Shown: in pieces, positions 25,522-34,577 of the stretch
How the letters are laid out: every line of letters starts with the position of its first letter
Position numbering within the stretch: the first letter of the stretch is position 1
Assembly: GCA_041690255.1 (NCBI GenBank)
Contig: JAWLHU010000011.1
Coordinates: 1 to 64,000, forward strand
DNA length: 64,000 bases
Direction: 5' to 3'
Source: JAWLHU01 sp041690255
Lineage (GTDB): Bacteria; Bacillota; Sulfobacillia; Symbiobacteriales; Symbiobacteriaceae
Notes under the pieces: model-generated
What the model saw: the letters and a program-made list of their open reading frames with translations, nothing else
What the model was told of the DNA's origin: nothing
Databases searched by the model: none
Made by a program: the position numbers and the translations under genes

Positions 25522-26217
25522 ATGCAGCTCTATAGCTTCTGGCTCCCCAAGCAGGGGATGGCCCCCCACGAATACGAGGACGCCCTCGCACACACGGGGA
25601 CCGGGGCCTGGCCGGTCCGCTGCGCCGTGGCCGATGGCGCCTCCGAGACCTCCTTCGCCGACCGCTGGGCTCAGCTTCTTGCGGAGGCCTACGTGGCCGG
25701 CGAACTGGACGGCCCCGACGGCCTGCCGGTGCTCCAGGAGGCCTGGTGGCAGGCGGTCCAGGGCCGGCCCCTCCCCTGGTACGCAGAGGAGAAGCTCAGT
25801 CACGGCGCCTACGCCGCCCTGGTCGGCCTGACCGTACACCCGGACCGGACCTGGCAGGCACTGGCCCTGGGCGATTGCTGTCTCTTCCAGGTCCGGGAGG
25901 AGAGGCTGGTTCACGCCTTTCCGATCGACCGGGCGGATGGCTTCTCCAGCCGCCCCTTCCTGCTCTCCAGCCGGCGGGGTTGGCGGGTCGCTCAGGCCGA
26001 CCTGGCCCTGGCCCGGGGTGAGTGGCAGCCGGGCGACCGGATCTACCTGATGTCGGATGCCCTGGCCGCCTGGTTCCTGATCACCGCCGAGCAGGGCCGG
26101 CGCCCCTGGGATGCGCTCGACGCCGCCGAGAATGACCTCATCCACCTGATCGATCGTCTGCGGGCCGGTCGCGCCCTGCGCAACGACGATCTGACCCTCC
26201 TGCGCCTGGAGGTTTGA
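25522..26217 (+). CDS. YegK-like PP2C-family protein phosphatase
   Basis: 231 residues. PP2C metal-binding motifs are present in order: VADGAS near the N-terminus, ALGDCCLF in the middle, LMSDALAAWF and the terminal NDDLTLLRLE. It is shorter than classical PP2C and fits the YegK-like group that accompanies vWA proteins and HhH kinases. It presumably dephosphorylates the kinase or the vWA partner. It is cytoplasmic. The gene lies between the vWA and kinase genes with gaps of four and three bases, so the three are translated as a unit. Confidence 0.87.
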   Translation: MQLYSFWLPKQGMAPHEYEDALAHTGTGAWPVRCAVADGASETSFADRWAQLLAEAYVAGELDGPDGLPVLQEAWWQAVQGRPLPWYAEEKLSHGAYAALVGLTVHPDRTWQALALGDCCLFQVREERLVHAFPIDRADGFSSRPFLLSSRRGWRVAQADLALARGEWQPGDRIYLMSDALAAWFLITAEQGRRPWDALDAAENDLIHLIDRLRAGRALRNDDLTLLRLEV

Positions 26218-26220
26218 GCC

Positions 26221-28455
26221 ATGGCCTGGCCCACGCCGCAAGAGTACAATGAGGCGATCCAGAATCCGCAACTGAACGTCGCAGACGCCGAACTGAAGAA
26301 CGGTGAGCCCGAGCTGACACCAATCGGGCTGCCCCGCCCCATCTCCGGGGGCTTCGCCAGCGTCTACAAGCTAAAGTGTGGGCCGCGCAACTGGGCGGTC
26401 CGCTGCTTTTTGCGCGAGGTTCCGGATCAGCAGCAGCGCTATGCGGCAATCAGCGCTCACCTGGCCGGCGCCCGGCTCCCCTACACCGTCGGATTCGCCT
26501 ACCAGCCCGAGGGCATCCGCAGTCGGGGACAGTGGTACCCGATTGTGAAGATGGAGTGGGTGGAGGGGGAGCCCCTCATCGAGCATATTGAAGGGAACCT
26601 CCACCGGCCTCAAGCCCTTCTCCACCTGGCCGACAAATGGGTCCTCATGCTGGATGCGCTCCGCCGGCACCAGATCGCCCACGGCGACCTGCAGCACGGT
26701 AACGTCCTCGTCACCGGCGGTGAGCTGAAGCTGATCGACTACGACGGCATGTATGTACCGGGCCTGCGGGGGCGGCAGAGCGCCGAGGTGGGGCACCGGA
26801 ACTACCAGCATCCACGCCGGACCGAGCGGGACTTCGGCCCACAGTTGGACCAGTTCGCCGGCTGGCTGATCCACCTCTCGTTGATCGCCCTGGCGAAGGA
26901 CCCGACGCTCTGGCGGCGGCTCGGTGCGGGCGATGAATCGCTCCTCTTCCGGCGGGAGGACTTCCAGAACCCCGCCCGATCGGCGGCCTTTCAGGCCCTG
27001 CTCCGCAGTGCCGACCCGCAGGTTCAGCGGGAGGCGACCCTCGTCCAGTCCCTGCTGGCCCTGGACCTGCCGAACATTCCGCCGCTGACGGCCCAGAGCC
27101 TGCGCACGGCCCCGGCTCCCGCCGCGCCTGCGCCCCCGCCCAAGACCCACGGCCGGATGGCCCCAGCCCGCCCCGCCCCGGTCGCCCCCCCGCACCCACA
27201 GCCCTCCCCGGCCGAGGAGTGGTGGCGGGGCTACACGCACGCCGCCCCGCCTCGCCCCGCCCGAGCGACCGCCGCCGGCCTGCTCCTCCCGCCGGCGCCC
27301 GAGACCCCGACCGCCTTTCAGCTAGACTGGCTGTTGGATCACCTCGGCCCAACGGTCCCGGTCCGGTTCCAGCCGCCGGTCTGGGCGGTGCGCGGCCTAC
27401 TCCTCCTGCTCCTCGTCCTCGTCGGGACCGTCGCCTCCCTGGCCGGCCAGTGGCTGCCGTGGGCCGGTGCGGCGGCGCTCCTCCTGGCCACCGGGCTGCT
27501 GGTAAGCCGCTACCAGGGTCTCGCCGAGGTCGAGCAGCGGCGGGCGCTCAAGGCCGAGCTCTTCTGGAGCCAGACCGAGCAGGAGCGGCTGGTCGGGGCA
27601 ATCGCCCGGCTGAATCGGCAGATCGAGGAGATCCGGGTCAGTGAGCAGAGCGAGTTGGACGTCCTTCAGGAGCGGCATGCCCAGCAGCGCCGGGCAGAGC
27701 GGGAGCGGCTTGGCGCCATTGATCAGGAGCTGCGGGCAACCCTGGACCAACTGGCTGCCCGTCAGAAGGAGCTGGACCAGGCCGAGCAGCAGGAGGCCGA
27801 GCAGGCCCTGCGCTCCGCCCAGAAGACCTACCTCCGTGAGCGCTTGACCGGCCACGCCCTGCCCAACCCGGGGGTTCTCCCCGGCCTTACGCCTGCCAGG
27901 CGCCAGCGCCTCATCTCCGCGGGGATCTGTACCGCAGCGGATATGGAGGGGGTCGAGATCACTCCCGGCGGCTGGTTTGGCTGGCGGCAGAGCGCCGTAC
28001 TCGTTGGGCCGGGCGGCCGGCGGGTACAGGTCAAGGGCATCGGGCCAAGGCTGGCAGAGGACCTGCTCGCCTGGTGCCGGCGCCTGGAGCTGAAGTACCG
28101 CCCGTCCATGCCCTGGGCGCTGGCGCCGGATCTCCAGCGGGGGATCGAAGCCCACAGCACGCGCCGGCGCTGGCTCCTGGAGTCCCAGCAGCGGGCCGCC
28201 GCCGAGAGAGCCGAGCGGCAGCGGGAGCGGGTGCGGCAGGAGAGTGCACGGGAACAGCGGGCGATCCGCACCCGGATCGACAGCCTGCGCAGCCGGACCG
28301 CCGCATCGGTACAGGCGCTCCAGTCGGAGCGGGGCGACCGGGAGCGGGAGGAGGCGCGGAAGCGGTGGGAGATCAGCCAGGTGCAGCGCAGGCTGGAGGC
28401 GTATCAGGCGGTCACCTTCCCCGCCTTCCTCGGCCGCCTCATTGGCCTGCGTTAG
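26221..28455 (+). CDS. YegI-like protein kinase with membrane helices, coiled coils and HhH domain
   Basis: 744 residues. The kinase domain (about 35-290) shows a glycine loop ISGGFASVYK, a catalytic HGDLQHGN (H154, D156, N161) and LIDYDG at 171-176 in the DFG position. The usual VAIK lysine position reads WAVRCF, with Arg, which may be a family trait. A proline-rich linker (about 300-370) leads to two membrane helices (about 389-432), a long coiled coil (440-545), a helix-hairpin-helix domain (about 553-620, with LPGLTPARRQRLISAGI and VKGIGPRLAEDLL) and a second coiled coil to the end. This arrangement is that of YegI/TerY-P kinases. It presumably phosphorylates proteins of the divergent operon or its vWA partner. 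Confidence 0.9.
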   Translation: MAWPTPQEYNEAIQNPQLNVADAELKNGEPELTPIGLPRPISGGFASVYKLKCGPRNWAVRCFLREVPDQQQRYAAISAHLAGARLPYTVGFAYQPEGIRSRGQWYPIVKMEWVEGEPLIEHIEGNLHRPQALLHLADKWVLMLDALRRHQIAHGDLQHGNVLVTGGELKLIDYDGMYVPGLRGRQSAEVGHRNYQHPRRTERDFGPQLDQFAGWLIHLSLIALAKDPTLWRRLGAGDESLLFRREDFQNPARSAAFQALLRSADPQVQREATLVQSLLALDLPNIPPLTAQSLRTAPAPAAPAPPPKTHGRMAPARPAPVAPPHPQPSPAEEWWRGYTHAAPPRPARATAAGLLLPPAPETPTAFQLDWLLDHLGPTVPVRFQPPVWAVRGLLLLLLVLVGTVASLAGQWLPWAGAAALLLATGLLVSRYQGLAEVEQRRALKAELFWSQTEQERLVGAIARLNRQIEEIRVSEQSELDVLQERHAQQRRAERERLGAIDQELRATLDQLAARQKELDQAEQQEAEQALRSAQKTYLRERLTGHALPNPGVLPGLTPARRQRLISAGICTAADMEGVEITPGGWFGWRQSAVLVGPGGRRVQVKGIGPRLAEDLLAWCRRLELKYRPSMPWALAPDLQRGIEAHSTRRRWLLESQQRAAAERAERQRERVRQESAREQRAIRTRIDSLRSRTAASVQALQSERGDREREEARKRWEISQVQRRLEAYQAVTFPAFLGRLIGLR

Positions 28456-28540
28456 TCTGACAGGCGGAAGGAACAGTTTCAGTTCTTGGAGAATTAACGC
28501 CGAGAACGGCTCATTTCCCGGACAAGGAAGGTGATGAACC

Positions 28541-29992
28541 ATGCAGCCGCAACAGAGCGAGATCCGGATCAGTCTCCGCGCCTTCCTTTCCGCCTTCACC
28601 ATTCTGTCCCTGCTCATGCTCGCCGCCGGGGTGCTCACCCGGGTGGTCCCCGCCGGAAACTACACCCGCCTCATGGTGAACGGTGTAGAGGTGCTGGATC
28701 CCGACTCGTTCCAGTACGCCACTCAGGGTACCTACCCGATCTGGCGGTGGCTTACCGCTCCGATCGAGGTCCTCTGGGGGCCGGACAGCCCCACGATCAT
28801 AGCGATCTTGCTCTTCCTGCTCGTGATCGGTGGCTCCTTCGCCGTCCTGGAGAAGGGGGCGGTCCTGCGCGGCATCATCGCACGGATTGTCGATCGCTTC
28901 GGTGATCGGAAGTACCTGCTGCTGGGCCTGATTATCCTCTTCTTCATGTCACTCGGTTCGGTGCTGGGCCTCTTCGAAGAGATGATCCCGCTCGTTCCGA
29001 TCATGATCACCCTGGCCCTCTCGCTCGGCTGGGACTCCCTGACCGGGCTGGGCATGAGCCTCCTTTCTGCCGGCTTCGGCTTCTCGGCCGCCATCTCCAA
29101 CCCGTTCTCGATCGGGATCAGCCAGCAGATTGCCGGGCTGCCCCTCTTCTCCGGTGCCCTCTATCGGGCCTGCATCTTCGTGGTCGTGTACGCCGTCCTC
29201 TACTTCTTCGTCTCCCGGTGGGCCCGGCGGGTCGAGCGGGAGCCAAAGCGCTCACCGGTCTACGAGGCCGATCAGGCCATACGGGCCCAGCGGCAGAGCA
29301 TCGCTGACCTGGCGCCTACCGAGGCCCCTCACCAGGCCAGCGCCGTCCGTTGGTTCGTCGGCTTCCTCCTCGCGATCCTCCTGCTCATGGCCAGCGCCCC
29401 GCTGGTCCCCGGGCTCTCGGACATCGTCCTGCCGGTGATCGCCCTGCTCTTCCTCGCCGGCTCGATCGTGGCCGGACATACGGCCGGGCTTGACTGGCGA
29501 ACCCTGGGCCGGACCCTCCGGACCGGGGTGGGCGGTATGCTCCCGGGGATCCCGCTGATCCTCATGGCCATGTCGATCAAGCATATCGTGGCGAGCGGGG
29601 GGATCATGGACACGATCCTCCACGGGGCGGCGGGGCTGATCACCGGGACCTCCGCCTATGGCGCCATCTTCTTCGTCTTCCTACTGGTCCTGATCATGGA
29701 GATCTTCATTGGCTCCTCCTCGGCGAAGGCGTTCCTCATCATGCCGATCATCGCCCCGCTTGCCGACCTGGTCGGCCTGACCCGGCAGTCAGCGGTGCTC
29801 GCCTTCTCCTTTGCCGACGGATTCTCCAACGTCCTCTACCCGACCAACCCGGTCCTGGTCCTCACCCTGGGGCTGACCGTGGTCAGCTTCCCCACCTGGT
29901 TCCGTTGGACCCTGAAGCTTCAGGCTGTGATCCTCGTTATCACCGCCGCTTCCCTGACCCTGGCCGTCGCCCTCCACCTGGGGCCCTTCTAA
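28541..29992 (+). CDS. YfcC-family membrane carrier
   Basis: 483 residues with about twelve membrane helices. The N-terminal LTRVVPAGNYTRLMVNG...ILDPDSF-type segment, the long hydrophobic core with EEMIPLVPIMITLA and GFSAAISNPFSIGISQQIAGLPLFSG, and the C-terminal FADGFSNVLYPTNPVL are typical of the YfcC (C4-dicarboxylate anaerobic carrier-like) family. Substrates of this family are poorly defined; amino acids, peptides or organic acids are possible. AAGGAAGGTGATG precedes the start. The next gene, a carboxypeptidase-like enzyme, begins four bases after the stop, which suggests import followed by hydrolysis of a peptide-like substrate. Confidence 0.87.
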   Translation: MQPQQSEIRISLRAFLSAFTILSLLMLAAGVLTRVVPAGNYTRLMVNGVEVLDPDSFQYATQGTYPIWRWLTAPIEVLWGPDSPTIIAILLFLLVIGGSFAVLEKGAVLRGIIARIVDRFGDRKYLLLGLIILFFMSLGSVLGLFEEMIPLVPIMITLALSLGWDSLTGLGMSLLSAGFGFSAAISNPFSIGISQQIAGLPLFSGALYRACIFVVVYAVLYFFVSRWARRVEREPKRSPVYEADQAIRAQRQSIADLAPTEAPHQASAVRWFVGFLLAILLLMASAPLVPGLSDIVLPVIALLFLAGSIVAGHTAGLDWRTLGRTLRTGVGGMLPGIPLILMAMSIKHIVASGGIMDTILHGAAGLITGTSAYGAIFFVFLLVLIMEIFIGSSSAKAFLIMPIIAPLADLVGLTRQSAVLAFSFADGFSNVLYPTNPVLVLTLGLTVVSFPTWFRWTLKLQAVILVITAASLTLAVALHLGPF

Positions 29993-29996
29993 GCCG

Positions 29997-31064
29997 ATGT
30001 TCACCACGACCTACGAGGAGTCCCGGCAGCAGTTTTGGGGGTCGATGCAGCCTATCGCCCACAGGTGGCCCCAGGCACGGCTGATCCGTCACCCGATTGA
30101 TCATGAAGACCTGACGATCGATGTGATCCAGGCGGAGCCCGGCGGCACCCCGGATCGGGTTCTTGTGATCACCACCGGGCAGCACGGCATGGAGGGCTAC
30201 GCCGGCTCGGCCATGCTCGAGCTGTTCGTGCGGGAGCACCTGGACCGGCTCGACCCGGCCAGCACCGGCCTGATCCTGGTCCATGCGGTCAACCCGTGGG
30301 GCATGAAGCACTACCGGCGGGTGGATCAGGATAACGTCGACCTCAACCGGAACTTCCTTGCCGATTGGGCCCGGCTGGACCGGTCGATCAACCGGGGGTA
30401 CCGGGAGGCCCGCTCTTTCTTTGTCGATGGTGCCGGCGGCTTCTACGGTGGCTTTCTGCGGACCCTGACGCGCCTCGGCGTCAAGGGTTTGAAGGGGGCC
30501 ACGCTGCTGGGGCAGTACGAGTTCCCGCAGGGGATCTACTATGGCGGCAGCCGGTATCAGCCATCGACCCGCGTGATGATCGATCTCTATCGCCAGGCCC
30601 TTCAACAGTACGATCAGGTGCTGCATGTCGACATCCACACCGGTTACGGTCCGCGCTACCAGATGTCGATCGTCAACTCGGCGCTGGAGCCCCGGCAGCC
30701 GTCGACCCTCGTGGAGCAGTTCGGCTATCCGCTGATCGTGCGGACGACCCCGGATGAGTTCTACGCCATTCAGGGCGATATGATCGACTTCGTGTATCAG
30801 ATGGCGCAGCGCGACTACCCCACCCGGCGGCTCTACTCCACCTGCTTCGAGTTCGGGACCCTCGGGGACTCGCTCCTGGCGGGGGTTGAGTCGCTGCGTC
30901 GGATGGTCCAGGAGAACCGGGCCTACCAGAGCGGGGCACGTGAGGCCGATCCCGCCTTCCGGGAGCTATACTGCCCGACCGAGGAGCGGTGGCGGCAGAA
31001 GGCCCAGGAGGATATGCGCCAGGCGCTGACGGGCATACTGCGGGCGGAGGGATTCATTTCCTGA
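29997..31064 (+). CDS. DUF2817-type M14-like metallopeptidase
   Basis: 355 residues. GQHGMEGY near residue 62 provides the zinc-binding H-x-x-E of M14 carboxypeptidases, VDLNRNF is the conserved substrate-binding Asn-Arg, HVDIHTGYG gives the second zinc His and CFEFGT the catalytic Glu. This set matches the DUF2817 branch. No signal peptide, so it acts in the cytoplasm. It has no ribosome binding site of its own and sits four bases after the YfcC-type carrier, so it is translationally coupled to it and probably processes the imported compound. A hairpin at 31071-31100 follows. Confidence 0.85.
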   Translation: MFTTTYEESRQQFWGSMQPIAHRWPQARLIRHPIDHEDLTIDVIQAEPGGTPDRVLVITTGQHGMEGYAGSAMLELFVREHLDRLDPASTGLILVHAVNPWGMKHYRRVDQDNVDLNRNFLADWARLDRSINRGYREARSFFVDGAGGFYGGFLRTLTRLGVKGLKGATLLGQYEFPQGIYYGGSRYQPSTRVMIDLYRQALQQYDQVLHVDIHTGYGPRYQMSIVNSALEPRQPSTLVEQFGYPLIVRTTPDEFYAIQGDMIDFVYQMAQRDYPTRRLYSTCFEFGTLGDSLLAGVESLRRMVQENRAYQSGAREADPAFRELYCPTEERWRQKAQEDMRQALTGILRAEGFIS

Positions 31065-31070
31065 CAGATG

Positions 31071-31100
31071 ACGGGCGCCCCCTGTGCGGAGGCGCCCGTT
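31071..31100. terminator. Bidirectional hairpin between convergent genes
   Basis: The stem ACGGGCGCC / GGCGCCCGT surrounds an 11-base loop between the M14-like gene and the convergent hrpB-like gene. The T content after the plus-strand stem is modest (TTGGCTTTG). Confidence 0.65.
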
Positions 31101-31112
31101 GGCTTTGTGCGG

Positions 31113-33698
31113 CTAGGTCCGGGGCTTGGCCCGGTTGGTCGGCGTGGCGGTCAGGGGGTCTTCGGGCCAGTAGTGCTTGGGGTACCGTCCCCGCAGGTCC
31201 TTGCGCACCTCGAAGTAGGCGGAGCGCCAGAAGCTGGCCAGGTCCTGGGTGACCTGGACAGGCCGGTGGGCCGGCGAGAGCAGGTGCATGGTGAGCGGCA
31301 CCCGCCCCCGGGCTACGCGCGGCGTGGCCGGCAGGCCGAAGACCTCCTGGAGCCGGACGGACAGGACGGGCTGGGCGGGGTCACTGTAGTCGATGGGAAT
31401 GCGGGAGCCGCTGGGCACGGTGATGTGTGTCGGGGCCAGTTCATCCAACTCCCGGCGCCGCTCCCAGGGGAGCATTGCCTCCAGGATCTCGGCCAGGTGG
31501 AGCCGCTGGAGGTCGCCCTCGCTGCGGCAGCCGTCGAGATGCGGGCCGAGCCAGTCGGGGAGGCTGTTGCGGAGCGCTTCGTCGGAGGCGTCGGGCCAGG
31601 CTGGGTCCAGCCGGCTCAGGAAGATCAGCCGCTCCTGAAGCTGCCGGGATGCCTTTGTCCAGGGCAGGATCGCCAGTCCCTCCGCCGCGATGCCATCCAG
31701 CAGGGCGGCGGTCACGGCGGCCGGGCCGGGCTTCGGCAGGGGTTCCGCCCGCAGGATGAGGGCGCCCAGCCGCTCCCGGCGCCGGGCCCGGACCGCCCGG
31801 GCCTCCGGGTCCCAGTACACCTGTACCTCGGCGGTGATCTGCTCGCCGTGATGGGCTTCGAGATCGTTCAGCGCGACGGGGGCTGCGAGGAAGATCCGGC
31901 TCTCGGGCCCCTGGTCGTCCAGCTCGGCGGCGACCAGGTAGGGCTCGTCCATGAGGGGCTGAGCATCCGGCAGAATGGCGCCCCGCCCGTTGCGCAGGAG
32001 GAAGCGGCCCGCAGAGCGCCGCTGGGCGATCCGGTCGGGGTAGGCGAAGGCGAGGAGGAGGCCGGCCTGGTCGGGGTCGGCGGGGCTCTTCGGGTCGATG
32101 CCGAAGGTGCGCATCTGCTGCTGGGCTTCGGCTCGGACTCGCTTTGCGGCCCCCTGATCGATACTGTACGGCTGGGGTCTGCCTTGCAGCGCCTCCACGC
32201 GCAGGCGCAGGTCGGCGTCCGGGCGGGGGCCGCCGGGGCCGGCCCGGAACAGGTCACGCTCGCTGAGCAGGGCGGCCAGCTCGCAGGCGAGCCGCCCCAT
32301 TCCCAGGGGGATGGCCTTCAGGATCATGTGGGCGAGGCGGGGGTGGAGGCCTGCTTCGGCCATCTGCCGGCCGTGCGGGGTGATGGCTGGGGCGCCTGCG
32401 GGGGTGGGGCTGCCTTCGGGGGTAGGGCTGCCTTCGGGGGTGGGGCCACCTGCGGGGGTGAGGGCGCCCAGTTGGGTCAGGAGTTCCCGGGCCTGGGCCA
32501 GGGCGCCCGAGGGCGGCGGATCAAGCCAGGCGAGCTCCGTCGGGTCGGCCACGCCCCAGGCGGCCAGCTCCAGCGCCAGGGGGGCGAGGTCGGCCTCCAG
32601 GATCTCCGGGGTGGCCCTGGCGACCATGTGGCGCTCCTCCTGCTCGGTCCAGAGCCGGTAGCAGACGCCGGGGGCGAGCCGTCCGGCCCGGCCCCGCCGC
32701 TGGTCGGCGGCGGCTCGGGAGATCGGGAGCGTCTCCAGCCGGGTCATGCCCGTGCGAGGGGAGAAGCGGGGGGCCCGCATGAGCCCTGAGTCAATGACGA
32801 TGCGGACCCCCTCGACCGTCAGGCTGGTCTCTGCGATATTGCTGGCCAGGACGATCTTGCGCTCGCCGGGCCGACTGGGGGCGATCGCCCGGTCCTGGGC
32901 CTCCTGCGGAAGGTTTCCGTAGAGGGGGGCGATCACGAGCCGCTGACCGGCAGGGCCTCGGCCGGCCTGGCTCTGGCCTGTCGGGCCCGGGCTCTGGGCG
33001 CCCAGTTGCTCCGCCACCCGGCGAATCTCGCCCTGCCCCGGCAGGAAGACCAGGAGGTCGCCCTCATCGCTGGCCAGGGCCTCGTTGATCGCCCTGACCA
33101 CCACCGGCTCGACCCGCCCATCCACCGGGCGGGGGAAGTGCCGGGTCTCGACCGGGTAGCTCCGCCCTTCGCTGATCAGGATCGGCGCATCGCCCAGGAG
33201 GGCCGCCACCGATTCCGCTTCCAGCGTGGCCGACATGACGAGGATCCGCAGGTCCTCCCGCAGGAGTGCCTGTGACTGAAGGCAGAGGGCGAGCCCCAGG
33301 TCGGCGTGGAGGGAGCGCTCGTGGAACTCATCGAAAATGACCAGGCCGACCCCCTCCAGCGCCTGGTCGGCCTGGAGCATCCGGGTCAGGATTCCCTCGG
33401 TGATCACCTCAATGCGGGTCTTCGGCCCGACACGGCTCTCCAGCCGGACCCGGTAGCCTACCGTCTCGCCGACCGACTCGCCCACCCGGGTGGCCATGAA
33501 GCGGGCGGCAGCACGGGCTGCCAGGCGGCGGGGCTCCAGCATGAGGATCTTCTGCCCAGCGAGCCAGGGCTCGTCCAGGAGGGCCAGGGGGACTCGGGTC
33601 GTCTTGCCGGCACCCGGCGGCGCCACCAGCACAGCGCCGGGGCGGGCTCGGAGCGAGTCACGCAGCCCGGGCAGGATGGGCTCAATCGGCAGCGTCAC
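31113..33698 (-). CDS. hrpB: ATP-dependent helicase HrpB
   Basis: 861 residues. N-terminal DExH helicase core: Walker A APPGAGKTT near 27-34, EPRR, DEFHER (DEFH box), SATLE, and motif VI QRRGRAGR. The HA2-type middle region and the HrpB C-terminal domain follow (ending with LHLLSPAHRPVQVTQDLASFWRS-type sequence), which together distinguish HrpB from HrpA. The start MTLPIEPILPGLRDSLR is typical. A low-complexity insert with imperfect TPEGSP/TPAGG repeats (encoded at about 32390-32465) interrupts the region between the helicase core and HA2. HrpB is best known from proteobacteria and its RNA substrate is unclear. The gene stands alone. Confidence 0.93.
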   Translation of the reverse strand: MTLPIEPILPGLRDSLRARPGAVLVAPPGAGKTTRVPLALLDEPWLAGQKILMLEPRRLAARAAARFMATRVGESVGETVGYRVRLESRVGPKTRIEVITEGILTRMLQADQALEGVGLVIFDEFHERSLHADLGLALCLQSQALLREDLRILVMSATLEAESVAALLGDAPILISEGRSYPVETRHFPRPVDGRVEPVVVRAINEALASDEGDLLVFLPGQGEIRRVAEQLGAQSPGPTGQSQAGRGPAGQRLVIAPLYGNLPQEAQDRAIAPSRPGERKIVLASNIAETSLTVEGVRIVIDSGLMRAPRFSPRTGMTRLETLPISRAAADQRRGRAGRLAPGVCYRLWTEQEERHMVARATPEILEADLAPLALELAAWGVADPTELAWLDPPPSGALAQARELLTQLGALTPAGGPTPEGSPTPEGSPTPAGAPAITPHGRQMAEAGLHPRLAHMILKAIPLGMGRLACELAALLSERDLFRAGPGGPRPDADLRLRVEALQGRPQPYSIDQGAAKRVRAEAQQQMRTFGIDPKSPADPDQAGLLLAFAYPDRIAQRRSAGRFLLRNGRGAILPDAQPLMDEPYLVAAELDDQGPESRIFLAAPVALNDLEAHHGEQITAEVQVYWDPEARAVRARRRERLGALILRAEPLPKPGPAAVTAALLDGIAAEGLAILPWTKASRQLQERLIFLSRLDPAWPDASDEALRNSLPDWLGPHLDGCRSEGDLQRLHLAEILEAMLPWERRRELDELAPTHITVPSGSRIPIDYSDPAQPVLSVRLQEVFGLPATPRVARGRVPLTMHLLSPAHRPVQVTQDLASFWRSAYFEVRKDLRGRYPKHYWPEDPLTATPTNRAKPRT

Positions 33699-33914
33699 CT
33701 GCTATCACCTCTCAGACGATCATGCCATGGGTCGGAATGTTGGGCAAGAGGCTCCGATCCACTCAGGCACGGTCGAGGACCGGCGAGATTGGTGGACCAT
33801 ACCCACAGCAGGTATCTGGCCCTTGGTACTCCTCTGTTGAAGGTGGAGCGGTCACCGCTGGACATTATGTTACAGAGTGGTATGTGAGATTCCGGTCCGT
33901 TAGCGACGGAAGCA

Positions 33915-34152
33915 GGATTCCGCAACTTTTTCCCGAGGGTGCGCTCAGGCCGATTGGGAAATCGTAGCGGAATCACGTGTTAGAAGGGCCTGTTCACCCC
34001 GTAAATCGTTCTTGTGGGTCCTCGGAGGGCGCATGTCGGCCCGGATTAGGCCGATAAGCGGTGGTTCAGTCACCTCCAGGCTCCTATTTTTGCGGATTCC
34101 GCTACGTTTTCCCACATGGGCGAGGGAATCCCCGGGAATTTCTAGTGGAACC
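33915..34152 (+). repeat. 238-bp double-hairpin foldback element, copy 2
   Basis: Same length and orientation as 961-1198, with scattered substitutions and no obvious net indel. The left hairpin is ATTCCGCAACTTTTTCCC with GGGAAATCGTAGCGGAAT, the right hairpin ATTCCGCTACGTTTTCCC with GGGAATTTCTAGTGGAA. The interior, from GGGCCTGTTCACCCC to GGCGCAT, is well conserved between copies, so the whole unit moved and not only its ends. Confidence 0.75.
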
Positions 34153-34379
34153 GAACCCCAGAGCGCCCTAGTCATTCGCAGCGGTAACTGCCATAACAGG
34201 ATCCCAGCATAACGGCCTTAAAGGGCAGAAATCCGATCGAGTCGTCATAGAGCAACGCGGCCACTTATGCATGGATATGCAAGATCACACAGCACGACGT
34301 CTGGCTCCCTGACCACACCCCCACCGCTGTGGCTCAGCGAATCTGCCAGGATGGGTCGCCAATGACGAGTCACTCCGCA

Positions 34380-34577
34380 GAGGCAGGGTAGAGGCAGGGT
34401 AGAGGCAGGGTAGAGGCAGGGTAGAGGCAGGGTAGAGGTAGGGTAGAGGTAGGGTAGAGGCAGGGTAGAGGCAGGGTAGAGGCAGGGTAGAGGCAGGGTA
34501 GAGGCAGGGTAGAGGTAGGATCGAGCCAGGATAAAGCCAGGTAAGGCAGGATATAGGCACGGTAAAGCCAGGCCGGA
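34380..34577 (+). repeat. 11-bp tandem repeat array
   Basis: Twelve units of GAGGCAGGGTA, two of them with GAGGTAGGGTA, run without interruption from 34380 to 34511. Degenerate copies continue to about 34577 (GAGGTAGGATC, GAGCCAGGATA and shorter forms). The strand bias is strong: one strand has no pyrimidine run. The unit is close to one helical turn. It lies between the foldback element and a broken Nudix gene. Confidence 0.9.

Noticed and set aside
24681..28455. Complete tellurite-resistance (ter) operon
   Set aside because: Only the vWA/PP2C/kinase triad is present; no TerC, TerD or TerB genes are seen.
34380..34577. CRISPR-like array
   Set aside because: Units are 11 bp and directly adjacent without spacers, and there are no cas genes.
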